A DNA stretch of 6,815 nt from NCBI GenBank assembly GCA_016937135.1, contig JAFGWO010000080.1, forward strand, positions 1 to 6,815, read 5' to 3'. Source of the DNA: Pseudomonadota bacterium. GTDB lineage: Bacteria; BMS3Abin14. The position numbers were made by a program, and so were the translations under genes. The notes below the pieces were generated by a model. It saw only the letters and a list, made by a program, of their open reading frames with translations. It was not told the DNA's origin and ran no database searches. Below are positions 6,033-6,815 of this stretch, piece by piece (the first letter of the stretch is position 1; every line of letters begins with the position of its first letter).

Positions 6033-6050
6033 CAGCTCATTATCCTCCTT
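6032..6050 (-). promoter_or_regulatory. rpsA ribosome binding site with overlapping two-codon mini-ORF
   Basis: AAGGAGG (6044-6050) is a strong Shine-Dalgarno placed 11 bases before the rpsA ATG (6032), rather far. A nearer ATG (6038-6040), only three bases from the SD, starts the mini-ORF ATG AGC TGA, whose stop shares its last base with the rpsA start (TGATG). Ribosomes bound at this SD thus face two competing starts. Confidence 0.6.
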
Positions 6051-6075
6051 GGTTTTGTCTGTTGTGCGGTCGCGG

Positions 6076-6104
6076 ATTATCCTACATTTGAAAATCCATG
6101 TCAA
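6076..6104 (-). promoter_or_regulatory. Sigma-70-type promoter of rpsA
   Basis: TTGACA (6099-6104) is a perfect -35. A 17-base spacer leads to GATAAT (6076-6081), matching TATAAT at five of six positions. Transcription would begin near 6069, giving a leader of about 36 bases before the rpsA ATG. The strength fits the high demand for S1 and shows that rpsA need not rely on read-through from ispH. Confidence 0.85.
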
Positions 6105-6233
6105 TCCGGTACCTGTCTGAAAACCGTTGAAAATAGAGGATTTGCATTCCCGGGGCGCGGACGTCCCCCAAAACCCTCCTGTACCCGCCGTCAATGAGGC
6201 CCGGATTGCCATAAAATGGAGCCGGATTTTTTA

Positions 6234-6815
6234 TCAAACGGACTCCAGAACATCCACGACATCCTGAATAACCCAGGATGGGGTGGACGCTCCCGCGGTC
6301 ACTCCCACGGACGCACCCCCGGGAATGCTCACTTCCCTTAATTCCCCAGAGCTTTCAATGTGATAGGTTGGCGTCCCGGTCCGTCGAACGGCCTCGGCCA
6401 GCCTCTTCGTATTTCCGCTGTTCTTTCCTCCGACTACGATCATAAGGTCGACTTCCCTCGCGAGGGCAAGGGCCTCGGCAACCCTTTTCCGGGTCGCTTC
6501 GCAGACCGTGTTGAAAACGTGGATTTCCCTGCAGAAGGGAACGCACCCGGACACAACCAGCTGGAGGTTTTCAAGGGACTGGGTGGTCTGGGCGACGATC
6601 CCCACCGACGGCTCCATCTGGCCGGGATCGATGTCTTCGGGACCCCTCCAGACGAGGCAGCGGCCGGTAGCATAGCTGAGGGCCGCCTTCACCTCAGGGT
6701 GGTCGGATTCCCCCACGATGATCACCTGAAGCCCGGTCTCCCCCAGCTCCCGGATCTTCTCCTCCAGGCGCTTAACCAGGGGGCAGGTGGCGTCCACCAC
6801 GCCGAGACCCCGCCC
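6234..6815 (-). CDS. ispH: IspH (LytB), HMBPP reductase (C-terminal part, cut by window edge)
   Basis: IspH is the iron-sulfur enzyme of the last step of the MEP pathway, reducing HMBPP to IPP and DMAPP in the cytosol. The 193 visible residues run in frame to the window edge; roughly 90-100 N-terminal residues, including the first cluster cysteine, are missing. Numbered from the fragment start, two of the three [4Fe-4S] cysteines are visible: C11 in VVDATCPLV and C105 in FNTVCEATRKR. Substrate-site residues include H39 and E41 in SDHPEV, the QTT at 76-78, the S-x-N of KNSGNTKRL (133-135), and S177 in TAGASTPSWVI. The protein ends 11 residues after that motif, with a normal C-terminus. A 201-base gap separates it from rpsA. 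In some Clostridia ispH and rpsA are fused; here they are separate, with a TGA at 6234 and a promoter between. No clear terminator follows ispH. Confidence 0.97.
   Translation of the reverse strand, partial: GRGLGVVDATCPLVKRLEEKIRELGETGLQVIIVGESDHPEVKAALSYATGRCLVWRGPEDIDPGQMEPSVGIVAQTTQSLENLQLVVSGCVPFCREIHVFNTVCEATRKRVAEALALAREVDLMIVVGGKNSGNTKRLAEAVRRTGTPTYHIESSGELREVSIPGGASVGVTAGASTPSWVIQDVVDVLESV

Noticed and set aside
6033..6212. In-frame 60-codon extension of rpsA up to an ATG at 6212
   Set aside because: It contains the near-consensus rpsA promoter and the AAGGAGG site, and its residues do not resemble S1. The ATG at 6032 fits better.
6195..6233. Possible terminator after ispH
   Set aside because: Only a 4-base CCAT/ATGG stem and a repeated AATCCGG are visible. 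There is no GC-rich stem with a T-run, so read-through into rpsA stays possible.
1..6815. Mobile element, phage, toxin-antitoxin, defence or CRISPR system
   Set aside because: All substantial coding sequence belongs to known housekeeping families in conserved order, with no transposase, integrase, terminal repeats or spaced direct repeats.

Overview
The window is a block of eight bacterial housekeeping genes, all on the minus strand, so transcription runs from high to low coordinates. In that direction they are: the C-terminal part of ispH (isoprenoid synthesis), rpsA (ribosomal protein S1), sppA (membrane signal peptide peptidase), an IHF-beta/HU-type DNA-bending protein gene, yebC (translation factor/regulator family), ruvC, ruvA, and the N-terminal part of ruvB (Holliday junction processing). 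The sequence is GC-rich. As I recall, the order ispH-rpsA-sppA-ihfB is the one found in Geobacter and related Deltaproteobacteria (Desulfuromonadota/Desulfobacterota), and yebC-ruvC-ruvA-ruvB is a widespread operon. A deltaproteobacterium-like organism is therefore the best guess, from gene order and protein character only.

Layout. From 6815 to 6234 is ispH, cut by the window edge. A 201-base gap holds a near-consensus sigma-70-type promoter (6076-6104) that drives rpsA (6032-4146). A strong symmetric hairpin (4085-4117) ends rpsA. sppA (4027-3140) then starts without a Shine-Dalgarno sequence. A 133-base gap with a possible promoter precedes the ihfB-like gene (3006-2728), which ends at a second hairpin (2675-2699). 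yebC (2563-1820) opens the DNA-repair operon: ruvC follows after 13 bases, ruvA overlaps ruvC by ATGA, and ruvB follows after an unusually structured 116-base spacer. No gene-free stretch exceeds 300 bases.

How the genes relate. RuvA and RuvB form the branch-migration motor and RuvC is the resolvase, so the left half is one recombination module with yebC at its head. The right half mixes translation (S1), envelope upkeep (SppA), nucleoid structure (IHF/HU) and isoprenoid synthesis.

I found no mobile element, CRISPR array, RNA gene or unknown multi-gene system. The points of interest are small and mostly concern translation starts: ruvB, ruvC and sppA lack a visible Shine-Dalgarno sequence, while yebC, ihfB and rpsA have one. 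The ruvA-ruvB spacer carries a long near-perfect inverted repeat and a short ORF that runs across the ruvB start. The rpsA start overlaps a two-codon mini-ORF.
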